Of a stretch of DNA of 64,000 nucleotides, positions 46,333-55,847 are shown in pieces. Positions within the stretch are counted from its first letter, which is position 1; each line of letters starts with the position of its first letter. This DNA is from Colwellia polaris. Lineage in GTDB: Bacteria > Pseudomonadota > Gammaproteobacteria > Enterobacterales > Alteromonadaceae. The position numbers and the translations under genes are program-made. Below the pieces are notes generated by a model that was not told where the DNA came from, made no database searches, and saw only the letters and a list, made by a program, of their open reading frames with translations. Location: positions 806,001 through 870,000 of the forward strand of contig NZ_NBOE01000001.1 in NCBI RefSeq assembly GCF_002104515.1, given 5' to 3'.

Positions 46333-48096
46333 TTATTTTTGCTCACTTAGTAGACTATGTAATTCGCCTATTTCAGCTTTGGTTAATCCCTCAGTGCGTT
46401 GCTTTTCCATTAATTCATTTGAGCGGTTTTCTAAAAATTTGTTCAAAAACTTTTCAATAATATCAAGAAAAGTGTCTTCAGCATGATCCGTTTCTACATG
46501 ATGCTCTATGCACATTATTTTTGTTAACTGCTTTCCGGCTTCTTGATCTCTAAAGTGTTCAATAAGCTGTGCGCTGTTAACTTTCGGGTTTTGTTTACAT
46601 AACCTTAATAACTGGTTAAGTAACGGAATGCCCGGTAAATTTAAATCTGCCAAAATATTTGGATCAGGCAGCTTTTCTACTATATGGGGATGCTCTAGTA
46701 ATAATGCAATAGCAAGTCTCACTGGCGTAATTTTTGGTCGCTGCGGTTTGGCTTTATTTTCTGTTGTGTTTGCAAAACTTGTATGAAGTTTTTTTAATTG
46801 CAATTCATTACTTGCGCCAAACTGATTTGCGAGTTTAGTTACTATAGCGTCTTTAAGATTACTTGCAGGAAGTTTAGCTAAATAAGGTTGAAAAGCGCCA
46901 ACAGCAGCTCCTTTACCTTCAGGCGAGTTCATATTAATTTGGCTTAACAAATGCTCGAATAAAAATTGTGATAAAGGTGTGGCATTATCTAATGTATTTT
47001 CGAAAGCGGCTTGGCCTTGTTCTCTGATCATTGAGTCAGGATCTTGCCCGTCGGGTAAGAACACAAATTTTAAGCTATAACCATCTTGAATCATTGGTAG
47101 GGCGTTATCCATCGCACGCCATGCCGCATCGCGACCGGCTCGGTCACCATCGTAACAACAAATAACTTCTTTAACGGTTCTAAATAATGTTTGTAATTGC
47201 TCAGGCGTAGTCGCAGTACCAAGCGATGCTACTGCATAGTCAACCCCGTGTTGAGCAAGGGCTACTACATCCATATAGCCTTCAACGACCACTAAACGTG
47301 TTAATTGTTTTACAGCTTGCTTGGCTTCATATAAGCCATATAGTTCTTGGCCTTTATGATAAATGCGTGTTTCTGGCGAGTTAAGGTACTTAGGTGTGCC
47401 ATCGCTTAATACTCGGCCACCAAAACCAATAACGCGGCCACGCTTATCTCGAATAGGGAATTGAATACGACCTCTAAAGCGGTCATATGGTCTATTTTTA
47501 TCACCTTGTATAGCCATGCCTAAATCAACAAGTTGTTGATTTATTTGGTTACTGCGGCCAAAAACTTTCATCATGCCATCCCAAGCATCGCTGATGTAAC
47601 CAATGCCGAAACGTTTGACTATTTCGCCGCTGAGTCCTCGGCCTTTTAAATAATTAATCGCGACGTCTTTATCTGTGGCAACTTTTAATTGTTGCTGATA
47701 AAAACGGCTGATTTGTGCCATTAATTCATAGTCATCTTGCTTTTGAATATAGGCTTTTTGATCTTGTTTCTGTTGAGCAGGAGAGCGATTGCTTTGTTCG
47801 CGTGGCACGTCCATATTGTAATGGGAAGCTAGCTCTTCAACTGCGTCTGGAAACTCTAAACGATCGAACTCCATCAAAAAAGAAATAGCATTACCGTGCT
47901 CACCACAACCAAAGCAGTGATAAAACTGTTTGTCTTGGCTAACAGTAAATGAGGGCGATTTTTCGGTATGAAATGGACAACAAGCTTGGTAGTTTTTACC
48001 GGCTTTTTTTAATGGTACGCGAGAATCTATTAGTTCGACAATATCGGCGCGCGCCAATAAGTCATCAATAAACTGTCGAGGGATCATACCAGCCAT
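46333..48096 (-). CDS. dnaG: DNA primase
   Basis: 587 residues. The zinc-binding domain has CCPFHTEKSPSF and FYHCFGCGEHGNAI. The catalytic TOPRIM core has VVVEGYMDVVALAQHGVDYA and CYDGDRAGRDAAWRAMD. A C-terminal helicase-binding region follows. It makes RNA primers for replication. ATG 48096 (MAGMIPRQFIDD) aligns with the E. coli start MAGRIPR; an ATG at 48105 would add three residues without a better ribosome site. It lies between yqeY and rpoD; a hairpin upstream probably limits its transcription relative to rpsU. Confidence 0.97.
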   Translation of the reverse strand: MAGMIPRQFIDDLLARADIVELIDSRVPLKKAGKNYQACCPFHTEKSPSFTVSQDKQFYHCFGCGEHGNAISFLMEFDRLEFPDAVEELASHYNMDVPREQSNRSPAQQKQDQKAYIQKQDDYELMAQISRFYQQQLKVATDKDVAINYLKGRGLSGEIVKRFGIGYISDAWDGMMKVFGRSNQINQQLVDLGMAIQGDKNRPYDRFRGRIQFPIRDKRGRVIGFGGRVLSDGTPKYLNSPETRIYHKGQELYGLYEAKQAVKQLTRLVVVEGYMDVVALAQHGVDYAVASLGTATTPEQLQTLFRTVKEVICCYDGDRAGRDAAWRAMDNALPMIQDGYSLKFVFLPDGQDPDSMIREQGQAAFENTLDNATPLSQFLFEHLLSQINMNSPEGKGAAVGAFQPYLAKLPASNLKDAIVTKLANQFGASNELQLKKLHTSFANTTENKAKPQRPKITPVRLAIALLLEHPHIVEKLPDPNILADLNLPGIPLLNQLLRLCKQNPKVNSAQLIEHFRDQEAGKQLTKIMCIEHHVETDHAEDTFLDIIEKFLNKFLENRSNELMEKQRTEGLTKAEIGELHSLLSEQK

Positions 48097-48174
48097 AAAT
48101 ACCATTACTTCTAATTAAAACGCTATTTTTACACAATTAATATTGGGAAAATAGTAACTTTATGTGCGCTAGTT

Positions 48175-48209
48175 AAAATAAAACCGCGAGGCCAAAGCTG
48201 TCGCGGTTT
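48175..48209 (-). terminator. Intra-operon terminator or processing hairpin between yqeY and dnaG
   Basis: On the minus strand a 9-bp perfect GC-rich stem (AAACCGCGA/TCGCGGTTT, 48201-48209 with 48181-48189), with an 11-base loop, is followed by UAUUUUAA. It corresponds in position and role to the rpsU-dnaG attenuating terminator of E. coli. Confidence 0.75.
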
Positions 48210-48249
48210 ATATGCAAAATGAACAGTGAAGTTCAAATTGGAAGATTAA

Positions 48250-48696
48250 CTAGCTGTTTAAAACTTTACGAATTTGTCCGCTTACTGCGCCCATATCCGC
48301 TTTGCCTTGCATTTGCGGTTTTAACACCGCCATTACTTTACCCATGTCAGCCATTGAGGCTGCACCGGTATCGGCAATCGCTTTTGTTATCAGCTGGTTA
48401 ATTTCATCTGCAGATAATGGCTGAGGGAGAAAATCTTCTAAAACGATAATTTCTGCAGCTTCTTTAGCTGCTAACTCATCGCGACCACCTTCAGTAAACA
48501 TTTTGATAGACTCTTTGCGTTGTTTAACCATTTTAGTTAACAAGGCAATGATATTGTCGTCAGTTGCTTCTGATTTGAGATCTTTTTCTACCTGCTTTAT
48601 TGCAGATATCGCCATACGAATTACGCCAAGACGAAGTTTGTCTTGAGCACGCATGGCGATTTTCATTTCATCATTAAGTTGGCTAAGTAGACTCAT
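48250..48696 (-). CDS. yqeY: GatB/YqeY domain protein
   Basis: 148 residues, starting MSLLSQLNDEMKIAMRAQDK and containing IRMAISAIKQVEKDL and MGKVMAVLKPQMQGKADMG, the family signatures. YqeY resembles the tail domain of GatB, which handles mischarged tRNA, but free-standing YqeY has no assigned role. The gene lies 53 bases after rpsU in the rpsU-dnaG-rpoD operon, an arrangement common in Alteromonadales, Vibrio and Pseudomonas relatives. Confidence 0.95.
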   Translation of the reverse strand: MSLLSQLNDEMKIAMRAQDKLRLGVIRMAISAIKQVEKDLKSEATDDNIIALLTKMVKQRKESIKMFTEGGRDELAAKEAAEIIVLEDFLPQPLSADEINQLITKAIADTGAASMADMGKVMAVLKPQMQGKADMGAVSGQIRKVLNS

Positions 48697-48749
48697 CGTT
48701 AATTTACTTTTAAGTTAACTCAGTTGGCTTAGGATTTACTAAGGTATTC

Positions 48750-48965
48750 TTAGTACATGCGAACGCGACGAGCGTTCTCACGAGAAACTTTTTTAGCTGC
48801 ACGTTTTACTGCTGCTGCTTTTTTACGCTTACGTTCCCAAGTTGGCTTTTCGTAAGACTCGCGACGGCGAACTTCAGAAAGGATACCTGCTTTTTCACAT
48901 GAACGTTTGAAACGACGTAGTGCAACGTCAAATGGTTCGTTTTCTCTTACTTTAATTACTGGCAT
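48750..48965 (-). CDS. rpsU: 30S ribosomal protein S21
   Basis: 71 residues, exactly the E. coli length. The sequence begins [20 protein letters not shown], has [14 protein letters not shown] and ends with a basic tail ([14 protein letters not shown]). S21 takes part in translation initiation near the anti-Shine-Dalgarno region of 16S rRNA. It is the first gene of the operon with yqeY, dnaG and rpoD, and is divergent from tsaD. Confidence 0.98.
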   Translation of the reverse strand: MPVIKVRENEPFDVALRRFKRSCEKAGILSEVRRRESYEKPTWERKRKKAAAVKRAAKKVSRENARRVRMY

Positions 48966-49061
48966 GTACTGTTTTACCTTAGTTAGAATCTATATTAAAT
49001 CGGTGTCTGATTTCAGCCACATGGCCTCATCTTCACCCACTCTATTAAAAATTGGTGCCGT

Positions 49062-49091
49062 ATTCTAATGCCAAGCATATGCTAATGTAAA
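49062..49091 (-). promoter_or_regulatory. Candidate sigma-70 promoter of the rpsU operon
   Basis: On the minus strand TTTACA (49091-49086) and TAGAAT (49067-49062) are 18 bases apart, each matching the consensus at five of six positions. The predicted leader is about 90 bases. Nothing else could be assigned in the 337-base divergent gap 48966-49302, including no convincing LexA box. Confidence 0.55.
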
Positions 49092-49302
49092 GTAGTAATA
49101 ACTTTTTCGTTTATATTTGTAAAATTATTGTCGGTAATTGGCGCTTAATGGTTGATATTGATCATAAAACTATCTTTTATACGCTATAAATTGAAAGTTG
49201 CTAAGTGGCTAGGTAAAATCAGCGTCCATTGACGGCTGAGTATTATGTTAACACTCGGTCGACTTCTTACATTGACGAAACATTTCTAGGTAAATTAAAG
49301 CT

Positions 49303-50352
49303 ATGCGAATATTAGGTATTGAAACCTCTTGTGATGAAACCGGCATTGCCATTTATGATGACGGTGAAGGTAATTTACCTGAAGGAATAGTGGCGCATAG
49401 GCTTTATAGTCAAATTGCCGTTCATGCCGATTATGGCGGTGTAGTGCCTGAATTGGCATCGCGCGATCATGTGCGTAAAACAATTCCATTAATAAAAGAA
49501 GTGTTGGCAGATGCAAACTTAACGCCTGCAGATTTAGACGGTGTTGCCTATACTGCAGGACCAGGTTTGGTGGGGGCTTTATTAGTTGGTTGTTCAATCG
49601 GGCGTAGTTTGGCCTATGGTTGGAACTTACCGGCAGTACCTGTGCATCATATGGAAGGGCATTTATTAGCACCAATGTTAGAAGAGAATGTCCCTGACTT
49701 TCCGTTTGTCGCCTTGTTGGTATCAGGCGGCCATACCATGTTAGTGCGTGTTGATGGTATTGGTCATTATGAGCTTTTAGGTGAATCTGTAGATGATGCC
49801 GCCGGTGAAGCATTCGATAAAACCGCTAAGTTGCTTGGACTTGATTATCCTGGTGGCCCGGTATTAGCTAAAATGGCTGAAAGTGGTCGCAAGGGGCGTT
49901 ATAAATTTCCGCGTCCAATGACTGACAGACCTGGGTTAGACTTTAGTTTCAGTGGATTAAAAACTTCAGCGGCTAATACTATTCGAAAAGAAGAAAAGGA
50001 AGCATTAACGCCAGAACAAAAAGCGCAAACTCAAGCCGATATTGCTTATGCTTTTCAAGAAGCTGTCGTTGATACATTAGCTATTAAATGTAAGCGCGCA
50101 CTAAAACAGTGTAATTTAAATCGTTTAGTTATTGCTGGCGGTGTAAGTGCAAATAGTGCATTAAGAGAAAAGTTAGCCGAGATTACTAAAAAGCTGGGAG
50201 GAGAAGTATTTTATCCTCGACCTGAGTTTTGTACTGACAATGGTGCCATGATCGCTTATGCAGGTTTACAGCGTTTAAAATCTGGCGTAGATGCCGATTT
50301 AACTTTTAAAGCGACACCACGTTGGCCACTTGATACTTTAGAGCCAATTTAA
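49303..50352 (+). CDS. tsaD: tRNA N6-threonylcarbamoyladenosine transferase subunit TsaD
   Basis: 349 residues beginning [20 protein letters not shown], the TsaD/Kae1/Qri7 signature. Metal-ligand His residues are in [14 protein letters not shown], with [29 protein letters not shown] and [13 protein letters not shown] following. With TsaB, TsaC and TsaE it makes t6A37 in ANN-decoding tRNAs, including the tRNA-Ile2 gene in this window. The start is ATG 49303. It is divergent from rpsU, as in most gammaproteobacteria. Confidence 0.98.
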   Translation: MRILGIETSCDETGIAIYDDGEGNLPEGIVAHRLYSQIAVHADYGGVVPELASRDHVRKTIPLIKEVLADANLTPADLDGVAYTAGPGLVGALLVGCSIGRSLAYGWNLPAVPVHHMEGHLLAPMLEENVPDFPFVALLVSGGHTMLVRVDGIGHYELLGESVDDAAGEAFDKTAKLLGLDYPGGPVLAKMAESGRKGRYKFPRPMTDRPGLDFSFSGLKTSAANTIRKEEKEALTPEQKAQTQADIAYAFQEAVVDTLAIKCKRALKQCNLNRLVIAGGVSANSALREKLAEITKKLGGEVFYPRPEFCTDNGAMIAYAGLQRLKSGVDADLTFKATPRWPLDTLEPI

Positions 50353-50386
50353 TTTATTTGCTTTGAATGTATAGCATTAAACAGGC

Positions 50387-50959
50387 TTATTTTTTTGTAA
50401 AAGATATTTTTGATTCTGAGCCTTGTATCAGTCTGATGATATTTTCTTTATGGCGAAATATTATCAGACCAGACAGCATCAACACTGGAATAACATAAAT
50501 AGGCTTTAGCAACCATGTATATAAAGGTGCCATTGACACAGTTACAATGGCAGCTAAGCTTGAGTAGCGTGTGGTTTTTGCCACAATTAACCAAGTTAAT
50601 ATTAATAAGCCGGCTAAATCTAAACCAATAGGTAACAATACCCCAAAGGCAGTAGCCACTGCTTTGCCACCTTCAAAATTAAAAAATATGGGGTACATGT
50701 GTCCCAAACAAGCGGCGAGAGCAATAACACCTAAGTAAACGGGTTCTATACCTAAAAAATAACCAGCCCACACGGGTAAAGTACCTTTTAGTATGTCGAA
50801 AATTAGCACTGATGCAGCAACAAATTTATTGCTAATTCTTAGTACATTTGTAGCGCCAGGGTTATTAGAACCAGCAGAGCGGGGATCAGGTAAGCTCAAT
50901 AGTTTGCAAAGTAAAATGGCACTCGAAATTGAACCTACTAAGTAGGCCATAACCACCAT
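50387..50959 (-). CDS. plsY: Glycerol-3-phosphate acyltransferase PlsY
   Basis: 190 residues from ATG 50959, with multiple membrane segments. The acyl-phosphate transferase motifs are seen: [48 protein letters not shown] and [20 protein letters not shown]. It transfers acyl groups from acyl phosphate to glycerol-3-phosphate. This start leaves TM1 shorter than in E. coli PlsY. The frame stays open upstream and reads TSLLVTFL before the Met. An ATC codon at 50986 is preceded by GAAAGGA at proper spacing, while no ATG, GTG or TTG is available in frame. The true start may therefore be 50986 (199 residues). It is divergent from folB. Confidence 0.9.
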   Translation of the reverse strand: MVVMAYLVGSISSAILLCKLLSLPDPRSAGSNNPGATNVLRISNKFVAASVLIFDILKGTLPVWAGYFLGIEPVYLGVIALAACLGHMYPIFFNFEGGKAVATAFGVLLPIGLDLAGLLILTWLIVAKTTRYSSLAAIVTVSMAPLYTWLLKPIYVIPVLMLSGLIIFRHKENIIRLIQGSESKISFTKK

Positions 50960-51170
50960 TAAAAACGTAACAAGTAAACTAGTGATACATAGTTCCTTTC
51001 AAAGTAAGCTGTAAAAATAACCTATTATTTTAGCTTTTTGTCATTGTAGCGTGTTGTTTACTAGTTTTTCTAGACCTGCACAGGTAAACTCGCCATTTAT
51101 TTTGTAAAGTAAGTTGTGGCGATTGTTTGTACTATCTCATGAAACGCCATTACATAAATAAGGTTTGAGT

Positions 51171-51542
51171 GTGGATAAAGTTTATATTGAAGGGTTAACT
51201 TTTCAAACAACCATTGGTTTTTATGCCTGGGAAAAAGAAATTAAACAAACACTTGTTATTGATTTGGCCATGGGATGGAATACAGCACAAGCCGCTGAAA
51301 ATGACGAACTGGCTAAAACACTTGATTACGCCGCTATTTCTGAAGCTATTGTCGAATTCGCAAACGCTAATCCGGTAGATTTAATTGAAACTCTAGCAGA
51401 AAGAATTGCAGCCTTTCTTATCGCGAATTATCAAATACCTTGGTTACGCTTAAAACTGATGAAACCAACCGCTGTACATAACGCTACTACAGTAGGTGTT
51501 GAAATAGAACGTGGTTCACAGCGACTTGAACAAGCAATGTAA
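51171..51542 (+). CDS. folB: Dihydroneopterin aldolase
   Basis: 123 residues beginning DKVYIEGLTFQTTIGFYAWE, with LDYAAISEAIVEFA, LIETLAERIAAFL and LMKPTAVHNATTVGVEIER. It is the FolB family with the active-site Glu and Lys positions in these motifs. It converts dihydroneopterin to 6-hydroxymethyl-dihydropterin in folate synthesis. GTG 51171 is chosen because TAAGG stands seven bases before it; TTG 51165 is too close. It overlaps folK by one base (TAATG). Confidence 0.95.
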   Translation: MDKVYIEGLTFQTTIGFYAWEKEIKQTLVIDLAMGWNTAQAAENDELAKTLDYAAISEAIVEFANANPVDLIETLAERIAAFLIANYQIPWLRLKLMKPTAVHNATTVGVEIERGSQRLEQAM

Positions 51543-52048
51543 TGGCTGAAATTTATATTTCAATTGGCAGTAACATTAATCGCCAGCATTATATTGAACA
51601 AGGGCTGAATGCCTTAACCGAAGCATTTGGTTTGCTGACATTGTCTTCGTTATTCGAAAGTGAAGCAGTCGGCTTTGCTGGAAAAGCATTCTACAATATG
51701 GTGGTTGGCTTACAAACAGACCAAAGTCTAGGCAGCGTTTCTTCAGTTTTACGTAAAATAGAGTTTGCTCATGGGCGTAGTCAAAATGCTAAAAAATTTA
51801 GCCCGCGCACATTAGATTTAGATCTGCTGCTTTATGATGATGTTATAACAGACAGCCCAGCACAAATACCACGAGAAGAAATTACAAAAAATGCCTTTGT
51901 TTTATGGCCATTAGCCGAAATAGCGGGGCATCTAGTTCATCCTAGTCTTGGGCTTTGTTATCAAGAATTATGGCAACAATATGATAAAGACCAACAACAA
52001 TTACAAATAGTGCCCTTGATTTGGGCAAGAAAAAATAAGGAAATATAA
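51542..52048 (+). CDS. folK: 6-hydroxymethyl-7,8-dihydropterin pyrophosphokinase
   Basis: 168 residues. The start [20 protein letters not shown] and the later [22 protein letters not shown] are the HPPK signatures; the RTLDLDLL segment carries the metal-binding Asp pair. It phosphorylates the product of FolB, next in folate synthesis. ATG 51542 overlaps the folB stop. uppP follows six bases after its stop, so folB, folK and uppP are one transcript. Confidence 0.95.
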   Translation: MAEIYISIGSNINRQHYIEQGLNALTEAFGLLTLSSLFESEAVGFAGKAFYNMVVGLQTDQSLGSVSSVLRKIEFAHGRSQNAKKFSPRTLDLDLLLYDDVITDSPAQIPREEITKNAFVLWPLAEIAGHLVHPSLGLCYQELWQQYDKDQQQLQIVPLIWARKNKEI

Positions 52049-52053
52049 GTAAT

Positions 52054-52851
52054 ATGAGCACTGTAGAAGTTTTTATTTTAGCGTTGATTCAAGGTTTAAC
52101 AGAATTTTTACCTATTTCTAGCTCTGCGCATTTAATTTTACCTTCAGCTATTTTAGGCTGGCAAGATCAAGGCTTAGCATTCGACGTAGCTGTTCATGTA
52201 GGTACTTTGTTAGCCGTTGTACTTTATTTTCGTAAAGAAGTAGGCAGCATGGCTGTGGCTTGGTTTGGTACTTTAAAAGGCGAACGTAATAATTTTGATG
52301 GAAAATTAGCTTGGTGGATAATCTTTGCCACTATTCCTGCTGGGCTATTTGGATTATTAGGTAAAGACTTTATTGAAGAGCACTTACGTAGTGCACTTGT
52401 GATTGCGGCAACCACATTATTATTCGGCTTTTTACTTGGTTTTGCTGATATTAAAGCTAAGCAAAATAAAAGTATTGAGAACTTAGGCTTTAAAGGCGCA
52501 ATGTTAATTGGTTTAGCACAAGCCATTGCGTTAATTCCTGGCACGTCGCGCTCTGGTATTACGATGACTATCGGCCTAATGTTAGGCTTAAGTAGAGAAA
52601 ACGCTGCACGCTTTTCTTTTTTATTGTCGATACCTGCAATTGCTATGGCGGGCAGTTATTTAACCTTAAAACTTATTTTAGAGGCGGGTGCGGTTGACTG
52701 GTCAGCCATGGGCTTAGGCAGTGTTTTAGCTTTTGTGAGTGCCTATGCATGTATTCATTACTTCCTTATCATGGTAAATAAAATAGGTATGATGCCATTT
52801 GTAATCTATCGCTTAGTTTTGGGCGCTGGTCTGCTTTGGTTTGTACTGTAA
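52054..52851 (+). CDS. uppP: Undecaprenyl-diphosphatase
   Basis: 265 residues with about eight membrane segments. The BacA/UppP signatures are [20 protein letters not shown] near the N-terminus, with the active-site Glu and Ser, and [20 protein letters not shown] in the middle (PGTSRSG motif with catalytic Arg). It recycles the undecaprenyl carrier for peptidoglycan and other wall polymers. ATG 52054 follows AAGGAAA. A strong terminator follows 25 bases after the stop. Confidence 0.97.
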   Translation: MSTVEVFILALIQGLTEFLPISSSAHLILPSAILGWQDQGLAFDVAVHVGTLLAVVLYFRKEVGSMAVAWFGTLKGERNNFDGKLAWWIIFATIPAGLFGLLGKDFIEEHLRSALVIAATTLLFGFLLGFADIKAKQNKSIENLGFKGAMLIGLAQAIALIPGTSRSGITMTIGLMLGLSRENAARFSFLLSIPAIAMAGSYLTLKLILEAGAVDWSAMGLGSVLAFVSAYACIHYFLIMVNKIGMMPFVIYRLVLGAGLLWFVL

Positions 52852-52876
52852 TCGTTGTTACAATATTATTTAATAG

Positions 52877-52900
52877 AAAACGCGCCCTGGCGCGTTTTTG
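52877..52900 (+). terminator. folB-folK-uppP operon terminator
   Basis: A 10-bp GC-rich stem (52877-52886 with 52889-52898) is followed by T residues. The apex is CCCTGG. Confidence 0.9.
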
Positions 52901-53108
52901 CTATATAACCAAAAAGCCATGCTTTACAAAATTTAAACTTATTCGGTTTAACAAACGTAATTAATAAAGTGAACTGAAAAAACAGAGTTTAGAAACTGTA
53001 ATTAACAGCATAGCTTACTACACATAATAATAGCGTTAGTCCTAATATTATTAACACCAGCCATTACCGGCAGCGCTTAATATTAAACTAATAAAAGTGA
53101 GATTTTTG

Positions 53109-54263
53109 ATGGATTTGTCTTTAACTGAAGAACAAATAATGATTCAAGATATGGCAAGAAAGTTTGCCGATAGTGAATTAGCCCCCGTAGCGGCAGAGCT
53201 TGATGAAACAAGAGATCAAAGCTTGTTTTTAAAAAACTTAGCTCAATTAAATGAATTAGGCTTTATGGGCTTAAATATTAAAGCTGAATATGGCGGAGTT
53301 GAAGCTGGTACGGTCGCTTTTAGTTTAGCCATAACCGAACTCGCTCGCGCTTGTGCTTCAACAGCGGTAACAACGTCTGTAACTAATATGGTTGCAGAAG
53401 TTATTCAAGCGGTAGGTAATGAAGAACAAAAAAATAAATACCTACCAAAAATTTGTAGTGGCGAATACCGAGCTGGTGGTTTCTGTTTAACAGAAGCTAC
53501 AGCAGGTTCAGATCCCGCAGGTATGAAAACGCAAGCGGTTAAAGATGGCGATGATTATATTATTAACGGTAGTAAACTTTATATTACCAGTGGCTCTTTT
53601 GCTGATGTATTCGTAGTTTGGGCAGTTACCGACCCAGAAGCTAAAAAAGGTAAAGGCATCTCATGTTTTATTGTTGAAGCCAATACCGACGGAATAACCA
53701 TAGGTAAAGCCGAAGAGAAAATGGGCCAAAAAGCATCACCAACTAACGAAGTAAACTTTACGAACTGTCGCGTACCAGCCTCAGCGTTAATGGGGGCAGA
53801 AAATAAAGGCTTTGGCGTTGCTGTTGGTGAACTTGCAGGTGGTCGAATTGGTATAGGCTCATTAGCACTGGGTGTTGGTCTTGCTGCACTTGATTATGCT
53901 AAAGCGTATATTGTAGATCGTAAGCAATTTGGTCAATCACTCGCAAATTTTCAGGGGTTGCAGTGGAAGTTAGCTGAACGCTACACTGAAATGGAAGCGG
54001 CTCGATTACTATTAATGCAAGCAGCGTATACTAAAGATCAAGGTCAACCTTTTGGTATGGCAGCGTCAATGGCAAAGTTATTTGCCACAGAAAATGCCAA
54101 CAAAGCTTGTTACGACGCATTACAGTTAATGGGTGGGGCAGGTTATGTGAAAGAATACCCTGTTGAGCGCATGGCGCGTGATGTGCGTGTAACGGCAATT
54201 TATGAAGGTACAAGTGAGATTCAAAAAGTTATTATTGCTCGTGAATTATTACAAAACGTTTAA
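53109..54263 (+). CDS. Acyl-CoA dehydrogenase
   Basis: 384 residues. The N-terminal helical domain is followed by the FAD-binding signature GGFCLTEATAGSDPAGMKTQ and, at the C-terminus, GGAGYVKEYPVERMARDVR then IYEGTSEIQKVIIARELL. The Glu of IYEGTSEIQ is the usual catalytic base of short- and branched-chain enzymes. It oxidises acyl-CoA to enoyl-CoA, passing electrons to ETF. ATG 53109 gives the normal MDLSLTEEQ start; GTG 53097 is in frame but unlikely. It stands alone, with no other beta-oxidation genes adjacent, so chain-length preference is not known. Confidence 0.93.
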   Translation: MDLSLTEEQIMIQDMARKFADSELAPVAAELDETRDQSLFLKNLAQLNELGFMGLNIKAEYGGVEAGTVAFSLAITELARACASTAVTTSVTNMVAEVIQAVGNEEQKNKYLPKICSGEYRAGGFCLTEATAGSDPAGMKTQAVKDGDDYIINGSKLYITSGSFADVFVVWAVTDPEAKKGKGISCFIVEANTDGITIGKAEEKMGQKASPTNEVNFTNCRVPASALMGAENKGFGVAVGELAGGRIGIGSLALGVGLAALDYAKAYIVDRKQFGQSLANFQGLQWKLAERYTEMEAARLLLMQAAYTKDQGQPFGMAASMAKLFATENANKACYDALQLMGGAGYVKEYPVERMARDVRVTAIYEGTSEIQKVIIARELLQNV

Positions 54264-54295
54264 ATAGTTAACCTTGTTTTGAAAACCTAAACCAT

Positions 54296-54325
54296 AAAAT
54301 TCTAAGTCTTAAAATTCTAAGTCTT
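54296..54325. repeat. 15-bp tandem repeat, two copies
   Basis: AAAATTCTAAGTCTT occurs twice in tandem, followed by a partial third copy AAAAATCTAA. It lies between the acyl-CoA dehydrogenase stop and a hairpin. It is a simple duplication with no evident role. Confidence 0.9.
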
Positions 54326-54333
54326 AAAAATCT

Positions 54334-54392
54334 AAACGCTCTGACCTCTTATACTTACGCTTGAAATTAAGCGAGGGTTAGAGCGTTATTTA
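54334..54392. terminator. Imperfect hairpin between convergent genes
   Basis: AACGCTCTGACC pairs imperfectly with GGTTAGAGCGTT, enclosing a smaller CGCTT/AAGCG hairpin. It probably ends the acyl-CoA dehydrogenase and HDOD transcripts. The U-tract is weak. Confidence 0.5.
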
Positions 54393-54432
54393 AGCGCTAA
54401 ATACAAAACTTAGTGCGCATAAATATTATAGG

Positions 54433-55593
54433 CTAGGCGGCCACTTGAGCGATCAGTCGCTTAGCTTTATTAATAAAGCTAGCATCCCGAAATAATTGAC
54501 TTACTTGTTCAAGTGCTAGTTGCTCAATATTGGTTTGTATATAGGCAAAATCTGAACCGCATAAAGCTGCCAACCCGTCATCTTCAACTTTAAAAATATC
54601 ACTCACACCTTCAAAAGCAATTAAGTCACCTAGTCGACAAGACAAATAACACAGTAATGTATTTTGCGCTTCTTCGTGCGGCATAACACGGTTTAATTGT
54701 TTATTAATCAAAGGGGTTAAGCTAGTAGCAATTCCTGACACAATTGACGTTGGCAGTTGCCATTGTTCGGCCAAAGCTTTACCGATTACAGCGGAGTTTA
54801 AACCTAGAGAAGATTGTACATTCTCTACTCTTTCAAGTAGTGATGTTTTGCCTAAATATGTATTGGCTATTGAAGGTTGATAAGAAAGCATTGTCATATC
54901 CCCTAAACTTATAAGCAAACATAAGGTAGACAATTCAGCCGCATTTTCTTTATTTAAGTGTTTAGCGATTAAAAAGACTAATGAGCTCGCAATATAACTA
55001 GAAAGCCAAATTCTTTTATAAGCTGCTGATTGTGCTTCATCTTTAAAGGGAACGCTTTGTTGTAAAATAAATTGTAAAGCGATACTTCTAACAGATGTAA
55101 CCCCCATAAACACTATGGCATGGTGAATACTTTCAATTGGCTGTCGTAACGAAAAAAGTGAAGAGTTAACGGTATTGATGATCTTGGCTGTCATTTCTGG
55201 ATCAGATTTAATCAAAGATATTAGCTCTTTAGCCTCCAGTTCACCGCTGGTCAAATTGAGCAATAAAGGATTTGGTTGGCGGCAGCACTGACTTATTTCA
55301 TTAATTTTTTGTTGCTGATTACGATCAAGAGCATCAAAAGGTAATAAGGTAAAATTCATTAAGTCATTTGAATTTTTTACAACGCTATTCTGATTATTAT
55401 TTATTTCTGGAATCAGGCGTACAGGTGCTTGAATAACTGTGTTTATGCTGCGTATTTTCGCTGTAGATAATTGACTTCGTTGAGCAACAGTTTTTTGAGT
55501 TCTTCTCATTGTTTTAGTGCTGCTTCCTCGCTTTAAATACCAGAGAACCGAGGTAATTATGACGAAAACTATAACAAAAAATTCTAATGACAT
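54433..55593 (-). CDS. Membrane-anchored HDOD domain protein
   Basis: 386 residues. An N-terminal membrane segment (about 4-20, EFFVIVFVIITSVLWYL) and a basic linker precede an HDOD domain at about 105-300. It contains LISLIKSDPEMTAKIINTVN, SSLFSLRQPIESIHHAIVFM and GVTSVRSIALQFI. HDOD domains are HD-related but generally lack the metal-dependent phosphodiesterase residues and act as signalling scaffolds, often with cyclic-di-GMP or chemotaxis partners. No such partner is adjacent. The start is ATG 55593. It is a single-gene unit, convergent with the acyl-CoA dehydrogenase and divergent from cnoX. Confidence 0.88.
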   Translation of the reverse strand: MSLEFFVIVFVIITSVLWYLKRGSSTKTMRRTQKTVAQRSQLSTAKIRSINTVIQAPVRLIPEINNNQNSVVKNSNDLMNFTLLPFDALDRNQQQKINEISQCCRQPNPLLLNLTSGELEAKELISLIKSDPEMTAKIINTVNSSLFSLRQPIESIHHAIVFMGVTSVRSIALQFILQQSVPFKDEAQSAAYKRIWLSSYIASSLVFLIAKHLNKENAAELSTLCLLISLGDMTMLSYQPSIANTYLGKTSLLERVENVQSSLGLNSAVIGKALAEQWQLPTSIVSGIATSLTPLINKQLNRVMPHEEAQNTLLCYLSCRLGDLIAFEGVSDIFKVEDDGLAALCGSDFAYIQTNIEQLALEQVSQLFRDASFINKAKRLIAQVAA

Positions 55594-55847
55594 TTCATGA
55601 CTTATTTAATAATAAAATTAGATAAATTATGAACTTATTAATAATGTTGGTCAAATGTAATGCTATTTGCCTGTTGCATACACGACAATCCAAACGATAT
55701 GTGAATTAAAAAATAAAAGTAATTAGTTTCTAACACACCTGTAACGCAGGCGTTAGATGACAACAATAAATATTTAAGGCATTTGCTTGCATCTTTAGGG
55801 TTTGACCCCACTTAAAAATATATGTCTTTATTATTGGAACTGCATTG

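Noticed and set aside
48966-49302. LexA box in the rpsU-tsaD gap, as in E. coli
   Set aside because: No CTG-N10-CAG pattern with adequate flanks was found.
49301-49813. 170-residue minus-strand frame opposite tsaD
   Set aside because: Composition (His, Gln, Leu, Arg rich) reflects antisense reading of tsaD; no plausible protein.
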